Positions 35,095-43,968 of a stretch of 64,000 nucleotides of DNA are shown one piece after another (position 1 is the first letter of the stretch; each line of letters starts with the position of its first letter). The translations under genes and the position numbers were made by a program. Location: the NCBI GenBank assembly GCA_017537025.1, contig JAFWCB010000008.1:620001-684000 (forward strand). Reading direction: 5' to 3'. A model generated the notes under the pieces. That model had not been told where the DNA came from and searched no databases. It worked only from the letters and a program-made list of their open reading frames with translations. This DNA is from Sediminibacterium sp. Its GTDB lineage: Bacteria; Bacteroidota; Bacteroidia; Chitinophagales; Chitinophagaceae.

Positions 35095-37485
35095 ATGGAA
35101 TCTGCTAGCTCAATTCAACTTAAAGACGATATGCTTTCATTCGAAGGTTTTAGATCAACTGTTTTAGAGGATTACCGTACTGCAGTAGTGAGTAGGGAAG
35201 TGAGTTTATTAGGAAGGAGGGAAGTGCTTACGGGGAAAGCTAAGTTTGGGATTTTCGGGGATGGTAAGGAAGTTGCGCAATTAGCCATGGCTAAATTTTT
35301 TGAACCCGGCGATTTTCGGAGCGGCTATTATCGCGATCAAACCTTTATGTTCGCCAGTGGGTTGGCCAGCGTGGAGCAGTTTTTTGCACAGCTCTATGCC
35401 GATCCGGATGTGAAGAATGATCCTTTTAGTGCCGGCAGACAAATGAATGCACATTTCGCAACACGTTTTGTAGATGATAATGGAAATTGGTTGGATCTGG
35501 CGAATCGTAAAAATATTTCTTCAGACATGGCGCCTACTGCCGCTCAAATGCCGCGAGCATTGGGTTTGGCCTGGGCTTCAAAATTATTTCGTTATAATCA
35601 GGGTCTCAAGCAATTCGATCATCTGAGTCATAACGGAAATGAAGTTTGCTTTTGTACTATTGGCGACGCCAGTACCAGTGAGGGGCATTTTTGGGAAACC
35701 ATCAACGCAGCCGGCGTGTTACAAATACCACTGGCAGTTTTTGTATGGGATGATGGGTATGGCATTTCCGTACCTAAAAATTTTCAAACTACCAAAGGCT
35801 CTATCTCCGATGCATTACGCGGGTTTGAGAAAATGGACAATACCAATGGTATCCGTATTTACAAACTGAAAGCATGGGATTATGCCGGTATGTGTCAGGT
35901 TTTTGAAGAAGGAATACAGCGTGTGCGTGAAACACATGTACCTGTTTTATTTCATGTGGAAGAAGTTACGCAACCACAGGGGCATTCTACCAGCGGTAGC
36001 CACGAACGCTATAAAACAGCAGATCGTTTAGCCTGGGAAAAAGAATGGGATTGTATCAAGAAAATGCGTGAATGGATGATAGAGAATGGTCTTTCCAGTG
36101 AAGAGGAATTAAATGATATTGATGCTGCTGCAAAAGAATATGTGCGTGCGAGTAGATTGAAAGCCTGGGAGAAATATGTAGCTCCCATAAAAGAGACGGC
36201 CGACAATGCAGCTACGCTCATTCGCCAAATGATGGTGAATGATATGGACAAGTACAATGCTTTACAGCAAATAGCTAATGAGTTGCAAAATAATAAGGAG
36301 CCACAACGCAGAGATGTGCTGCGCTTATTGAATATAGCTATTGAAACAGCACCGGATTCTCCTTCAGCAGAAGATCTCAGCTATTATTATAAAGAATTAT
36401 TAGCAGCTAACCGTGCTTTATATAATACCCATTTACACGATCAAACACCCAAAAGTGCTTTATTAGTGAATGAAGTAAAGCCGTTGATTTCTTTTGATGC
36501 CCCATTGGTAAATGGGTATGAAGTATTGAATAAATATTTCGATGCGCTCTTTGCGCAGAATCCGAAAGTATTTGCTTTTGGAGAAGATGTTGGGCATATT
36601 GGAGATGTGAATCAGGGCTTTGCAGGCTTACAGGAGAAATATGGAAAAGATAGGATTTCAGATACGGGTATTCGGGAACTAACTATTGTAGGGCAGGCAC
36701 TGGGCTTGGCTTTGCGCGGATTACGACCAATCGCTGAAATTCAATACCTTGATTATTTGTTATATGGATTGCAAGTGTTGAGCGACGATGTAGCCACCAC
36801 CCATTTCCGTACAAAAGGCCAGCAGAGTTGTCCGCTTATTATTCGCACACGCGGCCACCGTTTAGAAGGTATCTGGCATAGCGGATCGCCCATGGGTATG
36901 ATTATTAACTCGCTGCGCGGCATGTATGTATGTGTGCCCCGTAATATGGTTCAAGCTGCAGGTATGTATAATACCTTATTAGCGAGCAACGATCCGGCTA
37001 TTGTTATTGAATGTTTAAATGGTTATCGATTAAAAGAAAAATTACCGGCTAACTTATTAGAATATACTGTTCCATTGGGTATTCCGGAAATATTGAAAGA
37101 GGGAGATGATCTAACGATTGTTTCCTATGGTTCTACTTTACGTATTGTACAGGATGCTGCTGAGCGTTTAGCAAAAGAAAATATTCATTGTGAAGTGATT
37201 GATGTACAAACTCTATTACCTTTCGATAACCATCATAGTATTTTACAATCATTGAAAAAAACGAATCGTATTTTATTTGTGGATGAAGATGTACCCGGCG
37301 GTGCTGCCGCATATATGTACAATCAAGTAATTGAAGTACAAAAAGCATTTCAATGGTTAGATGTTAGTCCACGTACACTTACCGCCCAGGCACATCGCCC
37401 AAGTTTCGGCAGTGATGGAGATTATTTCAGTAAGCCTAATGCAGAAGATATAATAACTGTTGTGAGAGAGATGATGATGGAATAA
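35095..37485 (+). CDS. Fused alpha/beta thiamine-diphosphate 2-oxoacid dehydrogenase E1 (long form)
   Basis: 796 residues from ATG 35095. E1-alpha half with GYYRDQTFMFASGLASVEQFF, the ThDP motif CTIGDASTSEGHFWETINAAG and the phosphorylation-loop-like GHSTSGSHERY; E1-beta half from about 480 with AFGEDVGHIGDVNQGFAGL, AEIQYLDYLLYG and RGHRLEGIWHSG. Two E1 fusions of clearly different length in one window suggest different substrates, for example branched-chain 2-oxoacids and pyruvate. No E2/E3 genes are nearby. Confidence 0.88.
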   Translation: MESASSIQLKDDMLSFEGFRSTVLEDYRTAVVSREVSLLGRREVLTGKAKFGIFGDGKEVAQLAMAKFFEPGDFRSGYYRDQTFMFASGLASVEQFFAQLYADPDVKNDPFSAGRQMNAHFATRFVDDNGNWLDLANRKNISSDMAPTAAQMPRALGLAWASKLFRYNQGLKQFDHLSHNGNEVCFCTIGDASTSEGHFWETINAAGVLQIPLAVFVWDDGYGISVPKNFQTTKGSISDALRGFEKMDNTNGIRIYKLKAWDYAGMCQVFEEGIQRVRETHVPVLFHVEEVTQPQGHSTSGSHERYKTADRLAWEKEWDCIKKMREWMIENGLSSEEELNDIDAAAKEYVRASRLKAWEKYVAPIKETADNAATLIRQMMVNDMDKYNALQQIANELQNNKEPQRRDVLRLLNIAIETAPDSPSAEDLSYYYKELLAANRALYNTHLHDQTPKSALLVNEVKPLISFDAPLVNGYEVLNKYFDALFAQNPKVFAFGEDVGHIGDVNQGFAGLQEKYGKDRISDTGIRELTIVGQALGLALRGLRPIAEIQYLDYLLYGLQVLSDDVATTHFRTKGQQSCPLIIRTRGHRLEGIWHSGSPMGMIINSLRGMYVCVPRNMVQAAGMYNTLLASNDPAIVIECLNGYRLKEKLPANLLEYTVPLGIPEILKEGDDLTIVSYGSTLRIVQDAAERLAKENIHCEVIDVQTLLPFDNHHSILQSLKKTNRILFVDEDVPGGAAAYMYNQVIEVQKAFQWLDVSPRTLTAQAHRPSFGSDGDYFSKPNAEDIITVVREMMME

Positions 37486-37841
37486 TTATAGTCATTAGTC
37501 AATGCCTGCCCCGCGCCATGGGGGGGGTCTATTGTCTTTCTTTATATAATCCCGCTTCTTTAAGTCGTGCAAGCTTAAGCTTATGTGATGCTGAGTTCCG
37601 AACCCCGGAGGGGTTGAATAATTCTAGAAGAATGTGTAGGGTAAAAGGTCAAGGGTGGGATGTTTGAGAACGACTACGAAGGGGTTGAATAATAATAAAA
37701 AGTATAATGCATTGGCGCAACGACAATACGAAATGTATAACGCCGTAAGGCTTGCTGGGACTGGATTGGTGGTTTGGAGATGAGGAAATGGTTGCGTATT
37801 TTTAAGTGCTGGGTGTTATTTTATATTAGCAAAATATTGTC
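37486..37841. other. Intergenic stretch at the left edge of the defence region
   Basis: 356 bases without a gene. Contains a G-run (GGGGGGGG at about 37525) and two related phrases GGAGGGGTTGAATAAT (about 37605) and GAAGGGGTTGAATAAT (about 37679). No clear promoter precedes the TIR gene. It probably marks the host/island junction, but no direct repeat pairing with the right edge was found. Confidence 0.4.
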
Positions 37842-38690
37842 ATGGCAACTTTATATGAATATTATTTAAAAGATTTTTCAAGATTATTATCAACTCATTT
37901 AGATTGGACACTTAATAATCCAGATGATGGGAATATGAATGTGACAGTAAAGGTTCATTTAGACTTTGATTCAAATATTTTTTTTCTTTCATTCTTTTTA
38001 CCAAGGGTTACCAATGAGATTTCGATTTTTAATTTTTTAATTTCAAAATTACAAGACGCCATTAAATTAAAAGACAATGTACTTGTAAAAACTAAATTGC
38101 CCGGTGAAATGGAAATTAGTTCATCTGAATTAAAATTTTCGGGACGAATTTTCTTTTATTATGAGGGTAATGTCAATAAAACTGAATTTTTAAAATTGCA
38201 ATCAGGATTAAAAACGCAAGGACTTTTTTTACACTTTAGAGATATTGATTTTGCAAAGACAAGAAGTAAAACTGAAAGTCCATTAGCTTTTATTTCACAT
38301 GATAGCCGTGACAAAGATTCGATAGCTACTCCTATTGCAAATGAACTTCAAAGCAGAATACTTCCAATATGGTATGATGAATATTCATTAAAGCTTGGAG
38401 ATAGCTTACGAGAATCAATAGAAAAAGGCCTTAAAGAATGTAAAAAATGTATTCTAATATTATCAAAAAATTTTCTAAATAACTCTGGTTGGACAAAAAC
38501 AGAATTCAACACCATTTTCACACGAGAAATTATTGAAACAAAAAATCTTGTACTACCAATTTGGGTTGACGTAGATAAAAACGACATTTATAATTATTCA
38601 CCAATCCTTCTCGACAGAGTTGGAATACAATGGTCAAAAGGCATTGATGTTGTTGTCAACAAAATTCAACATGCTCTGATTACAGAATAA
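37842..38690 (+). CDS. TIR-domain protein, probable defence effector
   Basis: 282 residues. The N-terminal 140 residues are an unrecognised domain. The C-terminal half is a TIR domain: LAFISHDSRDKDSIATPIAN, WYDEYSLKLGDSLRESIEKGL, CILILSKNFLNNSGWTKTEF and VLPIWVDVDK. The Glu of IEKGL region and W...E pattern fit NAD-consuming TIR domains. Bacterial TIR proteins next to restriction systems often act in abortive infection by NAD+ depletion. No Thoeris or CBASS partner is adjacent, so it would be a stand-alone TIR. Confidence 0.82.
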   Translation: MATLYEYYLKDFSRLLSTHLDWTLNNPDDGNMNVTVKVHLDFDSNIFFLSFFLPRVTNEISIFNFLISKLQDAIKLKDNVLVKTKLPGEMEISSSELKFSGRIFFYYEGNVNKTEFLKLQSGLKTQGLFLHFRDIDFAKTRSKTESPLAFISHDSRDKDSIATPIANELQSRILPIWYDEYSLKLGDSLRESIEKGLKECKKCILILSKNFLNNSGWTKTEFNTIFTREIIETKNLVLPIWVDVDKNDIYNYSPILLDRVGIQWSKGIDVVVNKIQHALITE

Positions 38691-38696
38691 AACGAA

Positions 38697-38909
38697 TGCC
38701 CAACAATAGTATTTGCAAAATCGAGGCTGGAGATTGTAATCAGCAGTTACGGGATGCAAGCATCAGTCCCGAACTTTCGGGATTCGGAGCTTAACGTTCA
38801 TTTTTCAGTTTTAGTTCTTAACTTCAACAATATTTTTTTCAAATGGACATTTGTACAGAGCTGGACAGACCATGAATTCCCTAGCTTCGCAAATACTTGA
38901 ACGTTAAAT
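38697..38909 (+). other. attC-like element after the TIR gene
   Basis: Starts 7 bases after the TIR stop with GCCCAAC (fits R'' RYYYAAC) and ends with GTTAAAT (fits R' GTTRRRY). Inside each end lies a complementary 9-mer (AGTATTTGC at 38707-38715, GCAAATACT at 38889-38897). A second internal pair TTAACGTTCA (38791) and TGAACGTTAA (38898) is also inverted. At 213 bp it is longer than ordinary attC sites. Candidate integron-type cassette boundary only. Confidence 0.4.
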
Positions 38910-39273
38910 GTAACCCGATTGAAACATTCTGCACATATACAATCACAAAGGACTTTACTGCCAAACCCCACTATTTTTTTGCACATTACAAGGCTCGCAA
39001 AGCCGACACAAAAGCAAATTTTACAAAGATCTAAAAATTTCGACGCATTACCCTCCCACCCTAGCCGACGGAATAATTATCAATTACATCAATATATTCT
39101 GAGCTGAAGAACAACCATCAACAACCTATAATCAGACACCTTAAAGCCAAACTGTAGCTACTTATTGTAATGACATTGCTAATATTGGGGGCGGACACAT
39201 TTAAAAGCATAAACCGGTAATAGGTTCGTAACCCATTAATATTCGTATTTTTATCCCTCATATATTTGACCTA
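38910..39273. other. Intergenic stretch before hsdR
   Basis: 364 bases without a convincing gene; low-complexity mixed sequence. The only recognisable signal is the promoter box at its right end. Confidence 0.5.
39261..39268 (+). promoter_or_regulatory. -7 box TATATTTG of the type I restriction operon
   Basis: Exact TAnnTTTG match ending 5 nt before the hsdR ATG. The horizontally acquired operon is thus fitted with a host-style, nearly leaderless promoter. Confidence 0.55.
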
Positions 39274-41679
39274 ATGGCAGACCCGATTATTCACATACTC
39301 GACCACGACAGCGAAGCAGACACCTGCCGGAAATTTGTATTGCCCAAACTCAAAGATGAAAGCGGTTGGACAGATGAGCAGATAATAGAGCAAAGACCAT
39401 TTACAGACGGTAAGATAATTGTAATAGGCAGGATTGGACGTAGAAAGAAAGCAAAAAAGGCTGACTACCTACTTCGCTATTCACAAAACTATTTGATAGC
39501 AGTTGTTGAAGCAAAGAAACATTACAAGACCGCAGCCGACGGTATGCAACAAGCAAAAGACTATGCTCAAATTTTAGGACTGAAATTTTGCTATGCAACA
39601 AACGGTAAAGAAATTTTGGAATTCAATTTCATTACAGGACTTGAAACTAAAATCGAAAAGTTTCCAACTGCACAAGAGTTATGGAATAGACTGAACATAA
39701 TTGAACCCGTTAAGCGGGAAATTCAGGAAACACTTTTAAAACCATTTGCCGTAACTCCGGGCAAAGAAATTCGATACTACCAGCAAATAGCAATAAACAG
39801 AGCAGTTAAACATATTCTTGAAGGAAATAGAAAAGGTTTGCTCACCCTTGCGACAGGAACAGGTAAAACAACAGTAGCTTTTCAAATCATTCATAAACTT
39901 TGGAATAACCGTTGGAATACAAAAGGGGAACACCGCAGACCAAAAGTTTTATTCCTTGCTGATAGAAGCGTTTTAGTAACTGACCCACATGCAAAAGACT
40001 TTGCTTTATTCGGTGATGCAAGATGCTTAGTACCTGAAGAAGGTTTGCCAAGCAGCAGAGAGATTTATTTTTCTACTTATCAATCATTAGCAGAAGATAA
40101 AAGTAAAGTTGGAGCATTCAGAAATTTACCAAGAGATTTCTTTGACCTTATTGTAATTGACGAGTGCCATCGGGGAAGTTCTTCTGATGATAGCAACTGG
40201 CGAATAATATTGGAATACTTCAATACTTCAGTTCAATTAGGTTTGACTGCAACACCTTTACGAGCTGACAACAAAGACACTTATGCTTATTTTGGCAATC
40301 CGCTCTATACATACAGCTTACGTCAGGGAATTGAAGATGGATTTTTAGCACCATATATTGTTCATCGTGTAGTTACAGATGCAGATGCAACAGGATGGCG
40401 GCCACATGATGGCCAAGTTGATTCAACAGGCCAAGTAATTCCAGATGGAGTTTACACTACTCCCGACTTTGAAAATTCACTATCTCTTTTACCAAGAACG
40501 AAAGCAGTTGCAAAACATCTGCATCAGTTCATGCTTAAAAATGGAAGATTTGATAAGACAATTGTTTTTTGTGTTGACCAGGAACATGCAGACCAGTTTC
40601 GAAGAGAGATAAGCAATTTGAATTCTGACCTTGTACGTCAGTATTCTGATTTTGCAGTTCGTATTGTTTCAGAAGAAGGAGACATCGGTAAAGGGCATTT
40701 GAGTAAGTTCATGGATATTGATGAACCGATACCTGTTGTTGTAACCACTTCACGGCTTATGAGTACAGGTGTAGATGTGCCTACATGCAAGAATATTGTT
40801 TTGTTCCGTATGGTAAATTCAATGACAGAGTTTAAACAGATTATTGGCAGAGGGACAAGAGTTAGAGATGACAAACAAAAACTTTTCTTTACAATACTTG
40901 ACTATACTGGAAGTGCCACAAGAAATTTTGCTGACCCTGATTTTGATGGCGACCCACCACTTATCACACAAGAAGAGATTGACGAAAATGGACAAACCGT
41001 TGAAGGAACTTATCAGGAATTTCCAGAGCCACAGCAAGAGGAAGATGATGACTTTGAAGATTTCAATGGGAACATTCAAGATGATGGAGGCGACACAGGT
41101 GGCAGAAGAAAATATTATGTTACCGAGGGTGAAATGGGAATAGCTGCGGAAACTATTCAAATCATTGACCCGGTTAGCGGAAGGTTGATTACAGTTCAAC
41201 TTTCACAATATGCCAAAGAAAAGATTTCTACCATGTTCACCAATGCAAATGATTTTCGCAGCCATTGGAATAATCTTGAAGAAAGAAAACAAATACTTGA
41301 GCAGCTAGAAAACAACGGAATTTCAATTGAGCAACTCATGGAAATTACAAAGCAAAAAGAAGCCGACCCGTTTGACTTGCTTTGTTTTGTTGCTTACGAC
41401 CTAAAACCAAAAACAAGAAAACAGAGAGCAGAACTCTTGAAGAAAAACAAGCATGATTTCTTTTCGCTTTACAGCGAAAAGGCACAACACATTTTGCAGA
41501 TGATATTGGAGAAGTATGTTGACTTTGGTTTGAATCAAATCCGACCCGACATTATTTCTGTTGACCCTTTCACACAGGAGGGCAACACGATTGAAATTGT
41601 AAATGAGTTTGGCGGCATGGACAATTACAAGAAGGCAATCGAAGAATTACAAAAATTACTTTACGCTGAAGCAGCATAA
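39274..41679 (+). CDS. hsdR: Type I restriction endonuclease subunit R (EcoEI-like, short form)
   Basis: 801 residues. N-terminal PD-(D/E)xK nuclease with KKADYLLRYSQNYLIAVVEAKK (catalytic Asp and ExK, about 60-85). SF2 translocase motor with Walker A LATGTGKTTVAF (about 190), DECH box VIDECHRGS, LGLTATPLR, and helicase motif VI QIIGRGTRVRDD. The C-terminal EcoEI_R_C-like domain (about 640-800) completes it. Cuts and translocates unmodified DNA together with the MS fusion encoded next (8-bp gap). Confidence 0.95.
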   Translation: MADPIIHILDHDSEADTCRKFVLPKLKDESGWTDEQIIEQRPFTDGKIIVIGRIGRRKKAKKADYLLRYSQNYLIAVVEAKKHYKTAADGMQQAKDYAQILGLKFCYATNGKEILEFNFITGLETKIEKFPTAQELWNRLNIIEPVKREIQETLLKPFAVTPGKEIRYYQQIAINRAVKHILEGNRKGLLTLATGTGKTTVAFQIIHKLWNNRWNTKGEHRRPKVLFLADRSVLVTDPHAKDFALFGDARCLVPEEGLPSSREIYFSTYQSLAEDKSKVGAFRNLPRDFFDLIVIDECHRGSSSDDSNWRIILEYFNTSVQLGLTATPLRADNKDTYAYFGNPLYTYSLRQGIEDGFLAPYIVHRVVTDADATGWRPHDGQVDSTGQVIPDGVYTTPDFENSLSLLPRTKAVAKHLHQFMLKNGRFDKTIVFCVDQEHADQFRREISNLNSDLVRQYSDFAVRIVSEEGDIGKGHLSKFMDIDEPIPVVVTTSRLMSTGVDVPTCKNIVLFRMVNSMTEFKQIIGRGTRVRDDKQKLFFTILDYTGSATRNFADPDFDGDPPLITQEEIDENGQTVEGTYQEFPEPQQEEDDDFEDFNGNIQDDGGDTGGRRKYYVTEGEMGIAAETIQIIDPVSGRLITVQLSQYAKEKISTMFTNANDFRSHWNNLEERKQILEQLENNGISIEQLMEITKQKEADPFDLLCFVAYDLKPKTRKQRAELLKKNKHDFFSLYSEKAQHILQMILEKYVDFGLNQIRPDIISVDPFTQEGNTIEIVNEFGGMDNYKKAIEELQKLLYAEAA

Positions 41680-41687
41680 AATTTAAA

Positions 41688-43829
41688 ATGGCAAAGAGGA
41701 AAAAAGATAAAGTAGTTAAGCAGGAAACAACAGCACAGCGACTTTCGGGCATAATCAAAAGTTGCCGAAAGATTATGCGTAAAGACAAAGGCATGAATGG
41801 TGATGCTGACCGTTTGCCAATGCTGACTTGGATAATGTTTCTAAAATTTTTGGACGACAACGAAAATCTTCAACAGACAAACGCAGAGTTGGAAGGAAAG
41901 AAATACAAACCTGCTATTGCTAGTCCATATCGTTGGCGTGATTGGGCAAAAGACAAAAATCTAACTGGTGATGATTTACTTGCTTTCATCAACAACGAAA
42001 AAGTAAAACTCACTGACGGAAAGGAACGCACAGGATTGTTTTACTACTTGCGTGGACTGCAAAGCGAAAATGGAACAGAACGCAAAGATGTGATTGCAAC
42101 AGTTTTTAAAGGAGTTACAAACCGAATGATTAACGGTTATTTGTTGCGTGATGTGGTAAATAAGATTGACGAAATACATTTCACTAACAACGAGGAGATA
42201 AACACACTTTCTCACTTGTATGAAAGCATACTCAAAGAAATGCGTGATGCAAGCGGTGATGCAGGTGAGTTCTACACACCACGACCAGTTGTAAAGTTCA
42301 TGGTTGAAATACTTGACCCGAAAATTGGTGAAACAGTTCTTGACCCTGCAAGCGGAACTGGAGGATTTTTGGTTGAAGCTTTTGACTATTTGAAGAAACA
42401 GGCAAAGACAGTTGAACAGCGAAAACTTTTGCAACGCAATTCAATTATCGGAGGCGAACCAAAGTCGCTTCCCTACTTACTTTGTCAAATGAATCTTCTT
42501 TTGCATGGCTTGGAATACCCGAACATTGACAGCGGTAACAGTTTGCGTTTTCCATTGCGTGATATTGGCGACAGAGAACGGGTAGATATTGTATTAACTA
42601 ATCCGCCATTCGGTGGAGAAGAGGAAAGAGGCATCCTCAACAATTTTCCTGATGATAAAAAAACAGCCGAAACCGCTTTGCTTTTTCTTCAACTCATCAT
42701 GCGAAAACTCAAACGCAAAAAACCAAACGAGCAAGGAGGTAGAGCTGCAGTTGTTGTCCCTGATGGCATTCTTTCAGGCGATGGAGTTTGTGCAAGAATC
42801 AAAAAAGAACTTTTAGAAAATTTCAATTTGCACACGATTGTAAAATTGCAAGAGGGAGTTTTTCATCCATACACAGGTATTCCTTGTAACTTACTTTTCT
42901 TTGAGCATGGCAAACCAACAAGCAAAGTTTGGTATTATGAAGTGCCAATGCCAGCCGATAGAAAAAGTTATTCAAAGACAAGACCGTTAAGCATCTCAGA
43001 ATTCATTCCTGTTTCGCAATGGTGGAGCAAAAGAAAAGTGTCAGACATTTCTTGGTTTGTTGATGTAGATGAAATCGTAAATAGAAATTACAATCTTGAT
43101 ATAAAAAATCCATCAAAGAAACTTGAAGATTTTTCTGTTACAGTTGCAGATAAAGTCAAGAAGGAATTAGATGTTTTCAAAACAACTTTCTCCGCTACTG
43201 ACAAACTGCTTTCAAAGGGATATTGGAAATCTTTGAATCAAATAAATCCTTCTGAATTTAACGAAATTATTTTGGGAAATGTATTGAAGGAGAAACTAAA
43301 CTACGAGACATTGATTCCGACAAAAGCATACAACATACTTGGTTGTTCGCTTGCGGGCAGAGGACCATTTTTGAGAGAGACAAAACTTGGACAAGAAATT
43401 AGCGGAAAGGAATTAAATAAAGTTTCAAAAGGAAATTTCCTTTACAGTCGATTATTTGCCTGGAAAGGTGCATTTGGAATTATTGCAGATGAATTTGACG
43501 GCTACTACTGCTCAAACGAATTTCCAGTTTATGAAGTTGACGAGACACAAGTATTAGCAGAATATTTGAGTTTGTATTTCACAAGACCATTTGTTTGGAG
43601 TGAAGTTGAGAAGTTCTGCAAAGGCACAACCAAAGCAAGCCGAAACAGATTCAAGGAAGAGTTTTTACTTGCAATGAAAATTCGTGTTCCGAAAGTTGAA
43701 CGGCAAAAGGAAATTTTAAAAGCAGTTTCAGAATTGAACAAAACTGTTTCTCAAATAAATGAGTTTGCAAGTAGTTTGAGTGAAATACCTTTGAATGTTT
43801 TGGCGAATCTTTATCAGGGAGAGTTATAG
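41688..43829 (+). CDS. Type I methyltransferase-specificity fusion (HsdM-HsdS)
   Basis: 713 residues. Residues 1-480: HsdM with N-terminal helical domain (MLTWIMFLKFLDDNE), GEFYTPRPVVKFMVEILDP, SAM motif LDPASGTGGFLVEAFDYL and adenine-methylase NPPFGGEEERG. Residues about 500-713: one HsdS target-recognition domain plus a helical spacer (LAEYLSLYFTRPFVWSEVEKFCKGTTKASRNRFKE, then IRVPKVERQKEILKAVSELNKTV). Normal HsdS has two recognition domains; only one is fused here and no separate hsdS is nearby. The DNA site would then be set by two copies of the fusion. Confidence 0.93.
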   Translation: MAKRKKDKVVKQETTAQRLSGIIKSCRKIMRKDKGMNGDADRLPMLTWIMFLKFLDDNENLQQTNAELEGKKYKPAIASPYRWRDWAKDKNLTGDDLLAFINNEKVKLTDGKERTGLFYYLRGLQSENGTERKDVIATVFKGVTNRMINGYLLRDVVNKIDEIHFTNNEEINTLSHLYESILKEMRDASGDAGEFYTPRPVVKFMVEILDPKIGETVLDPASGTGGFLVEAFDYLKKQAKTVEQRKLLQRNSIIGGEPKSLPYLLCQMNLLLHGLEYPNIDSGNSLRFPLRDIGDRERVDIVLTNPPFGGEEERGILNNFPDDKKTAETALLFLQLIMRKLKRKKPNEQGGRAAVVVPDGILSGDGVCARIKKELLENFNLHTIVKLQEGVFHPYTGIPCNLLFFEHGKPTSKVWYYEVPMPADRKSYSKTRPLSISEFIPVSQWWSKRKVSDISWFVDVDEIVNRNYNLDIKNPSKKLEDFSVTVADKVKKELDVFKTTFSATDKLLSKGYWKSLNQINPSEFNEIILGNVLKEKLNYETLIPTKAYNILGCSLAGRGPFLRETKLGQEISGKELNKVSKGNFLYSRLFAWKGAFGIIADEFDGYYCSNEFPVYEVDETQVLAEYLSLYFTRPFVWSEVEKFCKGTTKASRNRFKEEFLLAMKIRVPKVERQKEILKAVSELNKTVSQINEFASSLSEIPLNVLANLYQGEL

Positions 43830-43832
43830 AAT

Positions 43833-43919
43833 ATGAAACCAAAACTATTTACAGCCATATTATTATTAATCAGTGCATATTCGCCGCTGTTTGTGATATT
43901 GGCTGTAAAGGAAAATTAA
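43833..43919 (+). CDS. 28-residue membrane peptide, perhaps a truncated gene
   Basis: Begins 3 bp after the hsdMS stop: MKPKLFTAILLLISAYSPLF is one membrane span, then VILAVKEN and stop. It could be a tiny membrane peptide, or the surviving N-terminus of a longer membrane protein; nothing downstream continues it. Low confidence. Confidence 0.4.
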   Translation: MKPKLFTAILLLISAYSPLFVILAVKEN

Positions 43920-43937
43920 TTTACAGAGTAGAAATGC

Positions 43938-43945
43938 TACCTTTG
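43938..43945 (+). promoter_or_regulatory. -7 box TACCTTTG of the DUF262 operon
   Basis: Exact TAnnTTTG match 23 nt before the DUF262 ATG; gives this three-gene operon its own promoter, separate from the restriction operon. Confidence 0.6.
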
Positions 43946-43968
43946 AAGTATCAGATGACGATAAAAAT

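Noticed and set aside
37842-38690. TIR gene as part of Thoeris or CBASS
   Set aside because: No ThsA, cyclase or second effector gene lies next to it.
41976-42434. 152-codon frame on the minus strand
   Set aside because: Antisense to the methylase part of hsdMS, which has clear motifs.
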